Source: an uncultured Clostridia bacterium
GTDB taxonomy: Bacteria; Bacillota; Clostridia; Oscillospirales; Acutalibacteraceae
Reading direction: 5' to 3'
NCBI GenBank assembly: GCA_947589575.1
Contig: CANQBM010000002.1
Location: forward strand, 1 to 64,000
DNA length: 64,000 bases
A program made the position numbers and the translations under genes. Below, piece by piece: positions 6,425-16,054 of the stretch. The notes beneath the pieces are model-generated. The model was not told the origin of the DNA and did not search any database. It was given only the letters and a program-made list of their open reading frames with translations. Each line of letters opens with the position of its first letter. Position 1 is the first letter of the stretch.

Positions 6425-8941
6425 TTATTTTTTAGAAGTTTTCTTTGTTGTCTTTTTTGCCGGCGTTTTCTTTTGAGTAATCTTTTCAGCCTTTGGCGCC
6501 ATATGAATATTTTCTTTAACAGCCTTTGGCATTTCGTTTTCAAAAACAACCGGCTTTGTATTCCAAATTCTGTTTGCGTAATCCATAATTGAACGGTCTG
6601 CGCTGAATATTCCCGCTCCGCTGATATTCATAAGCGACATTTTTGCAAAACGCTCTTTATCCTTATATGTTTCGGATGCTGTCTGCTGCGCCTTTTGATA
6701 ATCGGCAAAATCAGCAAGAGCCATATATGGGTCAACATTCATAAGCGATGATGTAATTTCGTCAAAATGCTTGCCGTTAATTCCGTTAATTATAAAATCA
6801 ACAGTACCTTTAAGCACGCTGTTGTTATTAAGATACTGCATAGGATTGTATCCGTCTCTCTTAAGCTGCTCAACCTCGGGTGTTGTCAAACCGAAAATAA
6901 AGATATTATCCTCGCCTACAGCGTCAAATATCTCAACATTTGCGCCGTCCATTGTACCGAGAGTAACCGCGCCGTTAAGCATAAGCTTCATATTGCCCGT
7001 ACCGGAAGCCTCAGTACCTGCAAGCGAAATCTGCTCGGAAATATCGGCAGCAGGCATAAGCGCCTCGGCAAGAGATACGTTGTAATCCTCCATAAATACA
7101 ATCTTTATTCTGCCCTTAATGTCAGGGTCATTGTTAACTAACTTAGAAAGCGCATCAATAAGCTCTATAATTTTCTTTGCCATAAAGTAGCCTGGAGCAG
7201 CCTTTGAGGCAAAAATATACGTTTTAGGCTCAAAATCCATATTCGGATTGGATTTCAGCATTTGATACTCGGCAATAATATTGAGCACATTAAGTTGTTG
7301 TCTCTTATACTCATGAAGACGCTTAACCTGAACATCAAAAATAGAATCGGGATTAAGTTCAACGCCGTTTCTTTTCTTAACAATTTCTGAAAAACGTATT
7401 TTATTTGAGCGCTTGATTTCCATAAGTCTTTCAAGCACCTGTTTATCATTCTTATATTCACGAAGTTTCAAAAGCTCGTCGCTCTTTGTGATAAAACCGT
7501 CGCCGATAAGCTCCGTGATAAACTGCGTAAGTTCAGGATTTGCCTGGCAAATCCAGCGTCTGAACGCAATACCGTTAGTTACATTTTTAAATTTATTAGG
7601 TGTAATTGTATAAAAATCGTTGAATACGGTGTCCTTAAGAATTTCTGAATGAAGTGAAGACACACCGTTTACCGAATGAGAACCTGCAACGCAGAGATTA
7701 GCCATTCTGACAACACCGCCTGAAACTATTGCCATTCTTTCAACCTTGTCGGCATCGTGGGTGGTGCTCCAAACATATGCACGGAAACGATTGTCAATTT
7801 CCTTAGTAATCTCATATATACGCGGAAGAAGACGCTTATAAAGGTCCTCGCTCCAGCACTCAAGCGCCTCTTTCATAACAGTATGGTTTGTATAAGCAAC
7901 TGTTCTCGTAACAAGACTCCACGCAGTATCCCAGTCATAACCGCATTCATCCAGCATAATTCTCATAAGCTCCGGAATAGCCATTGTGGGATGTGTGTCA
8001 TTAATATGGATTGCAACCTTTTCCGGAAGATTGTCAAGCGTACCGTAGTTTGTTAAATGGCGCTGGATAATATCCTGAATTGACGCTGACACAAGGAAAT
8101 ACTGCTGGCGTAATCTGAGAGATTTACCCTCCTGCGTATTATCGGCAGGATAAAGCACCTTTGAAATTGCCTCCGCCATCGCGGACTGCTCCATAGCCTT
8201 GATATATGCGCCTGAATTAAACAGACCCATATCGAGCTCCGGTTTCTTGGACGCCCACAGACGAAGCCTTGAAACACCCTTTCCTTTACCTGAAACATAC
8301 ATATCATAAGGAACCGCTATAACAGTATTGCAGTCCCTGTGCTCAACATGGTGATAATCGCCGTCCCAACTGTCCTCAATCCAGCCTTCAAACTTAACCT
8401 CAACAGCTCTTTCCGCGCGCGGAACAAGCCATACATCACCGCCGGGAAGCCAGAAATCGGGAAGCTCTGTCTGCCAGCCGTCAACAAGTTTTTGCTTGAA
8501 TATACCTGCCTCATAACGGATTGAATAGCCCATTGACTTAAAGCCCATTGTCGCAAGTCCGTCGAGATAGCATGCGGCAAGTCTACCGAGACCGCCGTTG
8601 CCGAGACCTGCGTCCTGTTCCTCGTCATAAAGCCTGTCAAGCTTTACATCAAAGGACTTCAGCGCTTCGTTCATAACCTCGGTAAGTTCTAAATTGTATA
8701 GATTATTTTTAAGCGAGCGGCCCATAAGAAATTCCATACAAAGATAATAGATTTCCTTAGAATCCTGTCCCTCTGCTTCACTGCGGAACTCACTGTTCAT
8801 TTGTGAAAGCATATCACGGACTATCATTGCTACAGCTTTATAGTACTGACCGTTAGTTGCGATTTCAGGAGCAACTCCGAAGAAATGGCTTAACTTGTCT
8901 CTAATAGCTTTCTTAGCCTGCGAAACAGTCATTTTTTTCAT
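6425..8941 (-). CDS. glgP: Glycogen/maltodextrin phosphorylase
   Basis: This is a GT35 phosphorylase that releases glucose-1-phosphate from alpha-1,4-glucan with pyridoxal phosphate. The 838-residue protein has the family landmarks YLCMEFLMGRSL, DAGLGNGGLGRLAACYLDG, HINDTHPTMAIPELMR, KRLHEYKRQQLN and the PLP-lysine motif GTEASGTGNMKLMLNGA. The start at 8941 (MKKMTVSQ) is chosen because GGAGG lies six bases upstream; an upstream ATG at 8959 has none. Unusually, after the normal C-terminus near WNTKPVVFENEMP there is a basic tail of about 30 residues rich in Lys, Thr, Pro and Ala. It heads the operon with the GH13 enzyme. Confidence 0.97.
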   Translation of the reverse strand: MKKMTVSQAKKAIRDKLSHFFGVAPEIATNGQYYKAVAMIVRDMLSQMNSEFRSEAEGQDSKEIYYLCMEFLMGRSLKNNLYNLELTEVMNEALKSFDVKLDRLYDEEQDAGLGNGGLGRLAACYLDGLATMGFKSMGYSIRYEAGIFKQKLVDGWQTELPDFWLPGGDVWLVPRAERAVEVKFEGWIEDSWDGDYHHVEHRDCNTVIAVPYDMYVSGKGKGVSRLRLWASKKPELDMGLFNSGAYIKAMEQSAMAEAISKVLYPADNTQEGKSLRLRQQYFLVSASIQDIIQRHLTNYGTLDNLPEKVAIHINDTHPTMAIPELMRIMLDECGYDWDTAWSLVTRTVAYTNHTVMKEALECWSEDLYKRLLPRIYEITKEIDNRFRAYVWSTTHDADKVERMAIVSGGVVRMANLCVAGSHSVNGVSSLHSEILKDTVFNDFYTITPNKFKNVTNGIAFRRWICQANPELTQFITELIGDGFITKSDELLKLREYKNDKQVLERLMEIKRSNKIRFSEIVKKRNGVELNPDSIFDVQVKRLHEYKRQQLNVLNIIAEYQMLKSNPNMDFEPKTYIFASKAAPGYFMAKKIIELIDALSKLVNNDPDIKGRIKIVFMEDYNVSLAEALMPAADISEQISLAGTEASGTGNMKLMLNGAVTLGTMDGANVEIFDAVGEDNIFIFGLTTPEVEQLKRDGYNPMQYLNNNSVLKGTVDFIINGINGKHFDEITSSLMNVDPYMALADFADYQKAQQTASETYKDKERFAKMSLMNISGAGIFSADRSIMDYANRIWNTKPVVFENEMPKAVKENIHMAPKAEKITQKKTPAKKTTKKTSKK

Positions 8942-8996
8942 ACAAATCCTCCAAATCATCTTGAAAAAATAATTAATATATTAGTTTGCTTTGTTC

Positions 8997-9025
8997 ATTA
9001 TATACTAAAATAAGCCCTTTTGCAA
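8997..9025 (-). promoter_or_regulatory. Promoter of glgP
   Basis: On the minus strand TTGCAA and TATAAT are separated by exactly 17 bases, about 55 bases upstream of the glgP ATG. Confidence 0.8.
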
Positions 9026-9044
9026 CACTAAAATAACAATGCTG

Positions 9045-10475
9045 CTATTTATTGTTTCCTCTTTTAAGAAATTTAGCAAAGATAAGATTTACAAGCTCCA
9101 TAATCGGTTTGATATTAACTAAAATCATCACCGCAAAAAGCGCCGCCTCAACTGCATAAAGTAAAATACCTTCTTTGAGATAAAGCATCAGAATGCTTTG
9201 TGTGACAAGAATTACTGTTTCAAATATCATAAGGGGCAGTTTATAACTGATTTTAATATATCGTCTTGTATTTGTTCCCCTGGTTATGAATACCATAAGA
9301 AATGCGCAGACGGTTGCAATAGCCGCTCCGTTTGCGCCGAGTTTAGGCACAAGAAGAAATCCGAGTACAACATTTGTAATTGCGCCGGATGAAGCTGTCA
9401 GCAGGGACATAAGCGATTTCTTTTCAGCCATATACACAGAAGCAAGGAAGTTGACTATACAGGAATACGTTGTGGCAATAATGAGAATCGGAACATATTT
9501 CCATGATTCATAATATGACTGCGCAACAAGTATTTTTGTAATAATCTGGCAAAAGAGTATAAGCGCCGACGCGACGGCAAACACTCCGCCGCTGTAAACT
9601 CTGAATACCTTTGTAAAAAATGACGCTCTGTCTTTACTATCATATTCATCAACAGCGGAAAGCTGCCACGCATCAATAAATATTTGTGAAAATAATATAA
9701 CAAAATTAGGTATTTTTGACGCGGCTGTATACAAACCGTTTGCAGAGGAATCAATAAAATAGGTAATCATATAGCGATTTGAAACATTTATAATCCACCA
9801 CAAAATAACCGTTGGTACAAGCGGAGCGCAGTATTTGAGCATCTGACTGCCGATACTTTTATCAATACATCTGGGCTCAACATATTTATAAAGCTTAGCT
9901 GTAACAGTAAAAAAGATAATTGAGCAGGCGTCAGACGCTATAATTGCTACAATGTAACCTGTAACGCCCCATTTAAAAGGACCGAGAAACAAAATTGTAA
10001 ACAAAAGCGTTGTCGCTGTTGCAATAATTCCGTCAACAGCAAACAGCTTAACATATCCGCTGCCGCGTACAAACTGCTGGCAAAGCTGCCTGAAGCTTGA
10101 CACAAGTACAAAAGCGATTATAAGAAGAATATAATCTCCAAGCCTGAAATCGTTAATAGTAATAAAGCTTATAGGATACGCGAAAAAAAGAAATATTACA
10201 AAGCCTATAAGCGTTGTTCTTACACCGACCGTAAAAACATCACTTTTATTTGCGGCCTTGTCAAGCGCAAAGCGGAGAGCCGCACTGTTGACGGCAAGAG
10301 TGACAATCGGAATTAAAACATTAACCGTTTGCTGAACAAGGTCAGCCGCGCCGTAGTCGCCCGTACCCATCATACGAGTTACAAACGGCATTAAGAGGAA
10401 TGAAAGTATTTTAGATGAAAATGTTCCGATTGCAAATATTATTGTGTTTGACGCAAGCTTCTTATACTTATCCAA
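9045..10475 (-). CDS. Polysaccharide flippase, MATE/MOP superfamily (Wzx/SpoVB-like)
   Basis: This integral membrane protein of about 476 residues has the N-terminal pattern of polysaccharide-biosynthesis flippases (TIIFAIGTFSSKILSFLLMPFVTRMMGTGDYGAADLVQQ region) and about 12-14 hydrophobic segments. It ends in a basic tail (KFLKRGNNK). Members translocate lipid-linked glycans across the membrane. The longest frame starts at 10538 and would overlap the upstream gene by 44 bases. A TTG at 10475 (LDKYKKLASN) lies just after that gene's stop with AAGGAG upstream, and I prefer it. It follows proB-proA and the DUF5050-like gene in one directon. The substrate is unknown. Confidence 0.85.
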   Translation of the reverse strand: MDKYKKLASNTIIFAIGTFSSKILSFLLMPFVTRMMGTGDYGAADLVQQTVNVLIPIVTLAVNSAALRFALDKAANKSDVFTVGVRTTLIGFVIFLFFAYPISFITINDFRLGDYILLIIAFVLVSSFRQLCQQFVRGSGYVKLFAVDGIIATATTLLFTILFLGPFKWGVTGYIVAIIASDACSIIFFTVTAKLYKYVEPRCIDKSIGSQMLKYCAPLVPTVILWWIINVSNRYMITYFIDSSANGLYTAASKIPNFVILFSQIFIDAWQLSAVDEYDSKDRASFFTKVFRVYSGGVFAVASALILFCQIITKILVAQSYYESWKYVPILIIATTYSCIVNFLASVYMAEKKSLMSLLTASSGAITNVVLGFLLVPKLGANGAAIATVCAFLMVFITRGTNTRRYIKISYKLPLMIFETVILVTQSILMLYLKEGILLYAVEAALFAVMILVNIKPIMELVNLIFAKFLKRGNNK

Positions 10476-10494
10476 ATCTTTACTGACTCCTTTT

Positions 10495-11751
10495 TTAGTA
10501 TTGCCATTTTCCGTTTTTAAAGGTAATTGTATTATCACGTGAGGCAGATGTGTAGATACAGCTGCCTTTGTAAAGTCCCTGACTGCCGCCTATCAGGAAT
10601 ACATACTGATACCCGTATCCCACGCCGGCAGAGGACGTGTCATTAATTTTAGATGCATAGACCATAAGCTTGTCCGCTTTTGAGTTCATATTGTATTCCC
10701 TCGCCTGGAGCTGAGAACCCTTAAGAGCGGTATAATAAAGCCTGTTTGCGTAAACAACAGGATAATCCGTAACCGAACAATCCTCAACAAGCGTTACAAT
10801 CTGCTCTGAACCGAATTTCTGCCTGCACAAATTATAGGAATTATCAACCTGCTTTTTATAAAAATAGAAATAACCGCACTCAAGCTGAATATTAATTATT
10901 TCATCATTTCTTGAATCGTTCATAAAGTATCTTCTGTCTGACTTATCGTTAATATTAATAGTTAAATATTCATAATATTTTGATACTTCGTCATAGGTTG
11001 TAAAAAATACTCTTGATAGCGAAATTCCGGTAAAACGTACCTTTTTTCCGGCTTCAGCCTGATAAAGCACAATCTTCTGTGTGTTATCAATATTAATATA
11101 TCCGACCGTATTATCGGTTCCTATAAAATAAATTTTATCATTATACAGATATGCAAAATCAATATTATCCGCTACGTTTACCGTTTCTCCTCCGACAATC
11201 TGCGCCTTTTTCAGTTTATGGCTGTCGGCGTCTACCATATATATATAATCCCCCAAAACATTCAGGCAGGTAAAATTATAATTGTTTACAACCAAAGCCT
11301 TATATGATTCCGAATTCGGCTCAAACCTGTAAAGTCCTTTGCCGGCAATACTGTAATAAATATATGACGAGCTGTAAGTAACCGCTCCGTTTGACTTGTT
11401 CAGAAGATTACCCACCTGATTACCCTGTTTGGACGTATCAAAAGCAAATTCGTCAAACGAGGTATAATCATAGTTTTCAGGTCTTGTAGTCGTGGGCTTT
11501 GTTGTAGTAGTCGTTGCAGTCGTAGTAGTGGTCTGTTTTAAAATATCCTCCCTGACAAATGCAATAACCTGCTGAGCCTTTTCCTGCGGGATAAGGCTTG
11601 CGATTTTAAAATCGGGGTCAATAACCTTCATTGTAATTAAAAAAGCGGCAACGGCAATAATAAGAAAGGATATAAAAATCAAAAAATATTTGCCCGCTTG
11701 ATTTCCTTTTTTTGTTTTTTTAGCTTGTTCTTCTCTTTTCAACTCGTTCAT
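10495..11751 (-). CDS. Membrane-anchored DUF5050-like beta-propeller protein
   Basis: The protein has 418 residues. A short cytoplasmic Lys-rich N-terminus is followed by one membrane helix (YFLIFISFLIIAVAAFLIT), then a Thr-rich linker (about residues 95-112) of the kind common in Ruminococcus surface proteins. The extracellular part has repeated YxYY/IYY strands such as SSYIYYSIAGKGLYRF, GDYIYMVDADSHKL, NDKIYFIGTDNT and NRLYYTALKGSQ. This is the DUF5050 (LDL-receptor-like propeller) pattern. The function is unknown; a sensor or scaffold at the cell surface is plausible. It starts four bases after the proA stop and runs into the flippase gene, so the three are probably cotranscribed. Confidence 0.75.
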   Translation of the reverse strand: MNELKREEQAKKTKKGNQAGKYFLIFISFLIIAVAAFLITMKVIDPDFKIASLIPQEKAQQVIAFVREDILKQTTTTTATTTTTKPTTTRPENYDYTSFDEFAFDTSKQGNQVGNLLNKSNGAVTYSSSYIYYSIAGKGLYRFEPNSESYKALVVNNYNFTCLNVLGDYIYMVDADSHKLKKAQIVGGETVNVADNIDFAYLYNDKIYFIGTDNTVGYINIDNTQKIVLYQAEAGKKVRFTGISLSRVFFTTYDEVSKYYEYLTININDKSDRRYFMNDSRNDEIINIQLECGYFYFYKKQVDNSYNLCRQKFGSEQIVTLVEDCSVTDYPVVYANRLYYTALKGSQLQAREYNMNSKADKLMVYASKINDTSSAGVGYGYQYVFLIGGSQGLYKGSCIYTSASRDNTITFKNGKWQY

Positions 11752-11755
11752 CTGT

Positions 11756-12994
11756 TTATCTAACCTGTCCGTTTCCGAAAATTAAATATTTTGTTGTTGT
11801 AAGTTCGGCAAGACCCATAGGTCCCCTTGCGTGAAGCTTTTGTGTTGATATACCGATTTCCGCGCCGAGTCCGAACTCACCGCCGTCGGTAAAGCGTGTT
11901 GAGGCATTATGATATACAGATGAAGAATCAATCCTGCTCATAAATATTTTTGCATTATCTTTATTATTTGTAATAATAGCCTCTGAATGACCTGTTGAAT
12001 TTTTATTGATATGATCAATCGCCTCATCAAGCGAATCAACTGTTTTAACGCTGATTATATAGTCAAGATACTCTGTTGCGAAGTCAATTTCCTCCGCTTT
12101 CTCAATATCGGGACATACGGCTCTCGCACGCTCGTCTGCGCGAATAACAACATTCTTTTCATCAAGCCTTTTTTTAATTGCCGGCAGGGCTTTATCAATA
12201 ACAGCACTGTGTATAACAAGACTTTCGCAGGCATTACACACGCTGATACGCTGGGTTTTCGCGTTAAAAATAATTTCAGCCGCCATATCAATATCCGCAT
12301 ACTCGTCAACATAAATATGGCAGTTACCCGAGCCGGTTTCAATAACGGGTACTGTTGAATTTTCAACTACCGACTGAATCAAAGCTTTGCCTCCTCGCGG
12401 AATAAGGCAGTCGAGCACACCCTTCATTTTCATAAGCTCGTTAGCCGAACTGCGGCTCGTATCAGTCACAAGCTGAATTGAATCCTTCGGAAGACCGACT
12501 CTCTCAACAGCGTCACGCATTACGTTAGCTATAGCTATATTTGAATTGATTGCCTCTTTGCCTCCCCTAAGAATAACGGCGTTACCGCTCTTTAGGCAGA
12601 GCGCGGCGGCATCGGCGGTAACATTAGGGCGAGCCTCGTAAATAATTCCGATTACGCCCATAGGACACGACACCTTTTTTATTTTAAGACCGTTGGGACG
12701 TGTGATTTCATCAAGCACTCTTGAACAGGGGTCATCAAGTTTTGCCACCTGAATACAGCCGTCGGCAATATCCTTGATTCTTTCCTCATTGAGCATAAGC
12801 CTGTCAAGCATACCATCATTCAATCCTGCTTTTTTACCGTTTACTATATCTGTTATATTTTCAGCTATAATATCGTCTGCATTTTTAACAAGCGAACGCG
12901 CTATTTCTTTGAGCGCCTTATTTTTTTGCGCTGTTGTCGCGGTAGTTAAAATACCTGCTGCCTTTTTTGCATTAATGCCTAATTGCTCTAACAT
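11756..12994 (-). CDS. proA: Glutamate-5-semialdehyde dehydrogenase (gamma-glutamyl phosphate reductase)
   Basis: This is the second step of proline synthesis, NADPH reduction of gamma-glutamyl phosphate. The 412-residue protein shows IYEARPNVTADAA, KSGNAVILRGGKEA, VPVIETGSGNCHIYVD and the active-site Cys in RISVCNACESLVIH, then TRFTDGGEFGLGAEIGIST and a C-terminal RGPMGLAELTTTKY. The longest frame (13030) overlaps proB by 35 bases. The ATG at 12994 lies one base after the proB stop with GGGTG upstream and is the natural start. It forms the proBA operon. Confidence 0.97.
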   Translation of the reverse strand: MLEQLGINAKKAAGILTTATTAQKNKALKEIARSLVKNADDIIAENITDIVNGKKAGLNDGMLDRLMLNEERIKDIADGCIQVAKLDDPCSRVLDEITRPNGLKIKKVSCPMGVIGIIYEARPNVTADAAALCLKSGNAVILRGGKEAINSNIAIANVMRDAVERVGLPKDSIQLVTDTSRSSANELMKMKGVLDCLIPRGGKALIQSVVENSTVPVIETGSGNCHIYVDEYADIDMAAEIIFNAKTQRISVCNACESLVIHSAVIDKALPAIKKRLDEKNVVIRADERARAVCPDIEKAEEIDFATEYLDYIISVKTVDSLDEAIDHINKNSTGHSEAIITNNKDNAKIFMSRIDSSSVYHNASTRFTDGGEFGLGAEIGISTQKLHARGPMGLAELTTTKYLIFGNGQVR

Positions 12995-12995
12995 T

Positions 12996-13784
12996 TCATT
13001 CACCCTTTTTCTGAAAATATGTACCCACACTCTGTCCTTGCAAAGCCTTATATATTGCCGTCGGTTTTTCCCCGTTCATAATGATTACCGGTATTCCCGA
13101 GTCTGTTGCAATCTTTGCCGCTTTAATTTTTGTTAAAAAACCGCCTGTTCCTTTTTTACCCGCACCGCCGGCAATCGCAAATATATCGTCTGTAATTTTA
13201 TCAACATACGTTATTAAGCGGGCGTTCTCGTTTTCATTCGGATTTCCGTCATACAAACCGTCGGTATCTGTCAAAAGAATCAGCAAATCCGCATCTATAA
13301 GCCGGGCAACATTAGCGCTCAGGCAGTCGTTATCTCCGTTTAAGAGTTCAGCAACATATACCGAATCGTTTTCGTTTACAATCGGAAGAGCGTCATAGCT
13401 GAGCAGTTGATTAAACGTGTCCAGCAAATGTTCTTTCTGTTCATCATTTTCAAACGTATCGGCTGTAAACAACAGCTGGCTTACCACAACGCCGTATTCC
13501 GAAAACAGTTTATCATACAAAAACATCAGCTCACACTGTCCTACGGCCGCAGACGCCTGAAGACCCGGAGTCGTTTTAGGCTTTGAAGAAAATCCGAGCT
13601 TTGAAGCGCCGATACCGACAGCTCCGCTTGAAACTAAAACTATCTCGTGCCCCTCATTTTTCAAATCCGATAAAACGGAAACAAGCTTTGCCATACGGGC
13701 AATGTTTGTTTTACCTGTCAGATGAGTCAATGTTGATGTACCAACCTTGACGACTATCCTCTTTTTTCCTTCTGCCTTTGCCAT
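12996..13784 (-). CDS. proB: Glutamate 5-kinase, short form without PUA domain
   Basis: This is the first step of proline synthesis, ATP-dependent phosphorylation of glutamate. The 262-residue protein has VKVGTSTLTH, VLVSSGAVGIG, AAVGQCELM, PIVNENDSV, GDNDCLSANVARLIDADLLILLTDTDGLY and GGFLTKIKAAKIAT, all amino-acid-kinase signatures. Many proB products carry a C-terminal PUA domain (about 370 residues); this one ends after the kinase, as in many Clostridia. GGAG lies seven bases before the ATG. The promoter is probably in the 166 bases shared with divergent ypeB. Confidence 0.96.
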   Translation of the reverse strand: MAKAEGKKRIVVKVGTSTLTHLTGKTNIARMAKLVSVLSDLKNEGHEIVLVSSGAVGIGASKLGFSSKPKTTPGLQASAAVGQCELMFLYDKLFSEYGVVVSQLLFTADTFENDEQKEHLLDTFNQLLSYDALPIVNENDSVYVAELLNGDNDCLSANVARLIDADLLILLTDTDGLYDGNPNENENARLITYVDKITDDIFAIAGGAGKKGTGGFLTKIKAAKIATDSGIPVIIMNGEKPTAIYKALQGQSVGTYFQKKGE

Positions 13785-13950
13785 AACATACTACTCCACA
13801 TTAATACAATTATCAGTATTGTAACACATATATTTCAACAATTAAATGTTTTTTTGAATGTTTTTTCAATTTTCGGTAAAAATATCTGTAGCATAACGTA
13901 TATAAATCAATAAAATGTATGTACCCGCTATGCTTTAGGAGGTAATGTTA

Positions 13951-15279
13951 ATGACAAAAAGAGGATATATCCGATTATTCTCATATTCAATCGCATTAGT
14001 TGCGGTTCTCGCAGGCTTTGCAATAATGAATATGAATATGGCGACACAGTATAAGGCGCAGCTTGAAAACAATTATCAGCAGAGTCTTAATGAGTTGTCT
14101 GAAACAATGGATTCTATCGAAACAAATTTGACAAAAAGTGTTTACTCAAATTCAGACAAAATGCTTTATGAAATAAGCTCAGACCTTTATTCCGAATGTA
14201 ATGAGGCAAAGGACGCTTTATCAAGGCTTCCGGTAGGGCAAATGAATTTGAGCTCCACCTATAAATTCATTAGTCAGGCGGGGGATTATTCAACTTATAT
14301 TGCTCAAAAAGTTGCTTCGGGAAAAACAATAAGCAACGAAGAGCATAAAAATCTAAATACACTTTTAAACTATGCCAACCAGCTCAATGATTCGATTAAC
14401 TCAATGGTTTCTGTCTGCAATAACGGCGGACTTATCACAGCAAGCAACGTAAAAAATGAAAATAATATCAGTGTAAACTCACTTACAAACGATATGACTA
14501 CTGCAGAAAATGCTTTTAAGGATTACCCTACGCTGCTTTATGACGGACCGTTTGCGGACGCAGTCTTAAACCGCGAACCCGAAATGATAAAAAATGCAGA
14601 AGATTACAGCAGAGAAGATGCGAGAGACGCCGCTGCATATGCTATGGGCTGCTCGGTTGACCAGGTAAATTTTGAAACAGAAGAAGACGGTAATATTCCC
14701 TGCTATGTTTTCACCTACGGTCAAAAGACAGTCGGCGTTACAAAATCAGGCGGATACGTTGCCTATATGATATACGGCGGAAAAATCACAAAATCTACTA
14801 TAACGGAAAAAAACGCTGTTAATATTGCAAAAAAATATTTAAAAAAGCTCGGTTTTGAAAATATGAAGGAAACCTATTATATGACCGATAACAACATTTG
14901 CGTCATCAACTTTGCATACACAAAAGATAATGTAATTTACTACAGTGACTTAATTAAGGTCGGCATATCAATGAACGACGGTAAAGCTGTTTCTGTTGAA
15001 ACAGAAGGTTACCTGACTAACCACAGGGAAAGAGCGGCGTTTAAATCGGCTAAAAAACAGACAGACTTACAAAAAAGCATCAGCCCGTATTTGAATGTAT
15101 TAGATGTTAAAAGCTGTATTATTCCGAAAGATAACGGAACAGAAGTAATGTGCTATGAATTTCACTGCGAAAGTCCGGAAACAAATGAAGAAGTGCTTAT
15201 CTATGTAAACTCCAAAACAGGCGCAGAGGAAAACATTTTACTGCTGCTTTATTCGGACGGAGGAACTTTAACAAAATAA
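13951..15279 (+). CDS. ypeB: Spore germination protein YpeB
   Basis: YpeB sits in the spore inner membrane and cortex and controls the stability of the cortex-lytic enzyme SleB. The 442-residue protein has an N-terminal membrane helix (YSIALVAVLAGFAIMN), a coiled helical region with LENNYQQSLNELSETMDSIE, LSRLPVGQMNLSSTYKFISQAGDY and LLNYANQLNDSI, and C-terminal PepSY-like repeats (ITEKNAVNIAKKYLKKLGF). TTAGGAGG lies eight bases before the ATG at 13951; the ATG at 13945 is too close to it. A sleB gene, the usual upstream partner, is absent here. A forespore (sigma-G) promoter would be expected, but I could not identify one convincingly. Confidence 0.9.
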   Translation: MTKRGYIRLFSYSIALVAVLAGFAIMNMNMATQYKAQLENNYQQSLNELSETMDSIETNLTKSVYSNSDKMLYEISSDLYSECNEAKDALSRLPVGQMNLSSTYKFISQAGDYSTYIAQKVASGKTISNEEHKNLNTLLNYANQLNDSINSMVSVCNNGGLITASNVKNENNISVNSLTNDMTTAENAFKDYPTLLYDGPFADAVLNREPEMIKNAEDYSREDARDAAAYAMGCSVDQVNFETEEDGNIPCYVFTYGQKTVGVTKSGGYVAYMIYGGKITKSTITEKNAVNIAKKYLKKLGFENMKETYYMTDNNICVINFAYTKDNVIYYSDLIKVGISMNDGKAVSVETEGYLTNHRERAAFKSAKKQTDLQKSISPYLNVLDVKSCIIPKDNGTEVMCYEFHCESPETNEEVLIYVNSKTGAEENILLLLYSDGGTLTK

Positions 15280-15332
15280 TATGAATAAATTTTAAATTTC
15301 AGGCAATCATAATTATGAAAGGAAGTTATACT

Positions 15333-15641
15333 ATGAAAAGTAAAATTTTAATTATCGCAATGTCAATCGCAGTTGTTGCAACAGTATTTATGGGCTGTAC
15401 AAGAGATGACAACAGCGACGCAACAACCACCACAGGCACTTCAGCCGTAACAGACGCATCAGATACAACCGGCACATTAGACTCAACATCATCAACCGGC
15501 ACTTCTGACACAACCAATGACGCTGCATCAAAAGCTGACAACGTAGGCGACGATGTTGGTCAAGGCGCTAAAGACGTAGCTGACGGCGTAGGCGGAGCAG
15601 TTGACGAGGCAGGCAACGCAGTATCAGACGCGCTTGAATAA
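15333..15641 (+). CDS. Small Thr/Asp/Ser-rich lipoprotein
   Basis: The protein has 102 residues. The signal peptide ends in a lipobox (VFMGC), so the mature protein should be lipid-anchored outside the membrane. The mature part is low-complexity: first T/S/D-rich (DATTTTGTSAVTDASDTTGT), then Ala/Gly/Asp/Val-rich with an amphipathic pattern (KADNVGDDVGQGAKDVADG). AAAGGA lies nine bases before the ATG at 15333; an ATG at 15315 lacks a good site. It lies 50 bases after ypeB and is followed by a terminator, so it may be coexpressed in sporulation. The family is not recognised. Confidence 0.75.
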   Translation: MKSKILIIAMSIAVVATVFMGCTRDDNSDATTTTGTSAVTDASDTTGTLDSTSSTGTSDTTNDAASKADNVGDDVGQGAKDVADGVGGAVDEAGNAVSDALE

Positions 15642-15686
15642 AAGTGTATTTTGAACTGTTTGAAAAAAACAAATATTAAAAACATT

Positions 15687-15721
15687 CTGACATTGCTGTT
15701 TTGTAATGTCAGTTTTGTTTT
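15687..15721 (+). terminator. Terminator after the ypeB-lipoprotein unit
   Basis: CTGACATT and AATGTCAG form a perfect 8-bp stem with a 10-base loop, followed by TTTTGTTTT. Confidence 0.85.
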
Positions 15722-15734
15722 ACATAATAATCAA

Positions 15735-15770
15735 AATAAAAAACACCGATTCCGTTAAAAAGAATCGGTG
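15735..15770 (-). terminator. Terminator after the CotF-like gene
   Basis: CACCGATT (15744-15751) and AATCGGTG (15763-15770) pair perfectly. On the minus strand the stem is followed by a U-rich run. Confidence 0.85.
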
Positions 15771-15787
15771 AAATATCTAAATTAAAT

Positions 15788-16033
15788 TTACTGTATACTA
15801 TACTTTTGCTTTACGCTATCAATTTTTGTCTGCTCAACCTGCTCTGTTGAGTACCAGCCTTTAGCAGTCATCTCATCATAAATCGTATCCTGAATACAAA
15901 GTGATTCGTTGAGTGCTGTTTTAAAGGCCTGATGAACATTGTCTGTTGACGATTCAAGGGAACCATGCATATATAAATCACAAACTCCCTTTTCAAGCAA
16001 AAGAATGTTCTTCATTAAATTTTGATCGTCCAT
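15788..16033 (-). CDS. CotF-like spore coat protein
   Basis: This 81-residue, mainly helical protein has the pattern of small clostridial spore-coat proteins related to CotF: LEKGVCDLYMHGSLESST, FKTALNESLCIQDTIYDEMTAKGWY and C-terminal KIDSVKQKYS. Such proteins contribute to the coat assembled around the forespore. A textbook GGAGG lies seven bases before the ATG. The upstream gene is a second small coat-like protein, 21 bases away, and the next is a collagen-like exosporium protein. The context supports a mother-cell spore-surface function. Confidence 0.85.
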   Translation of the reverse strand: MDDQNLMKNILLLEKGVCDLYMHGSLESSTDNVHQAFKTALNESLCIQDTIYDEMTAKGWYSTEQVEQTKIDSVKQKYSIQ

Positions 16034-16054
16034 ATTTTTACCTCCCTGCTGATG

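Noticed and set aside
13861-13945. A sigma-G promoter for ypeB (GCATAA followed by AAATGTA)
   Set aside because: The -10 half deviates at key positions and other alignments are equally good.
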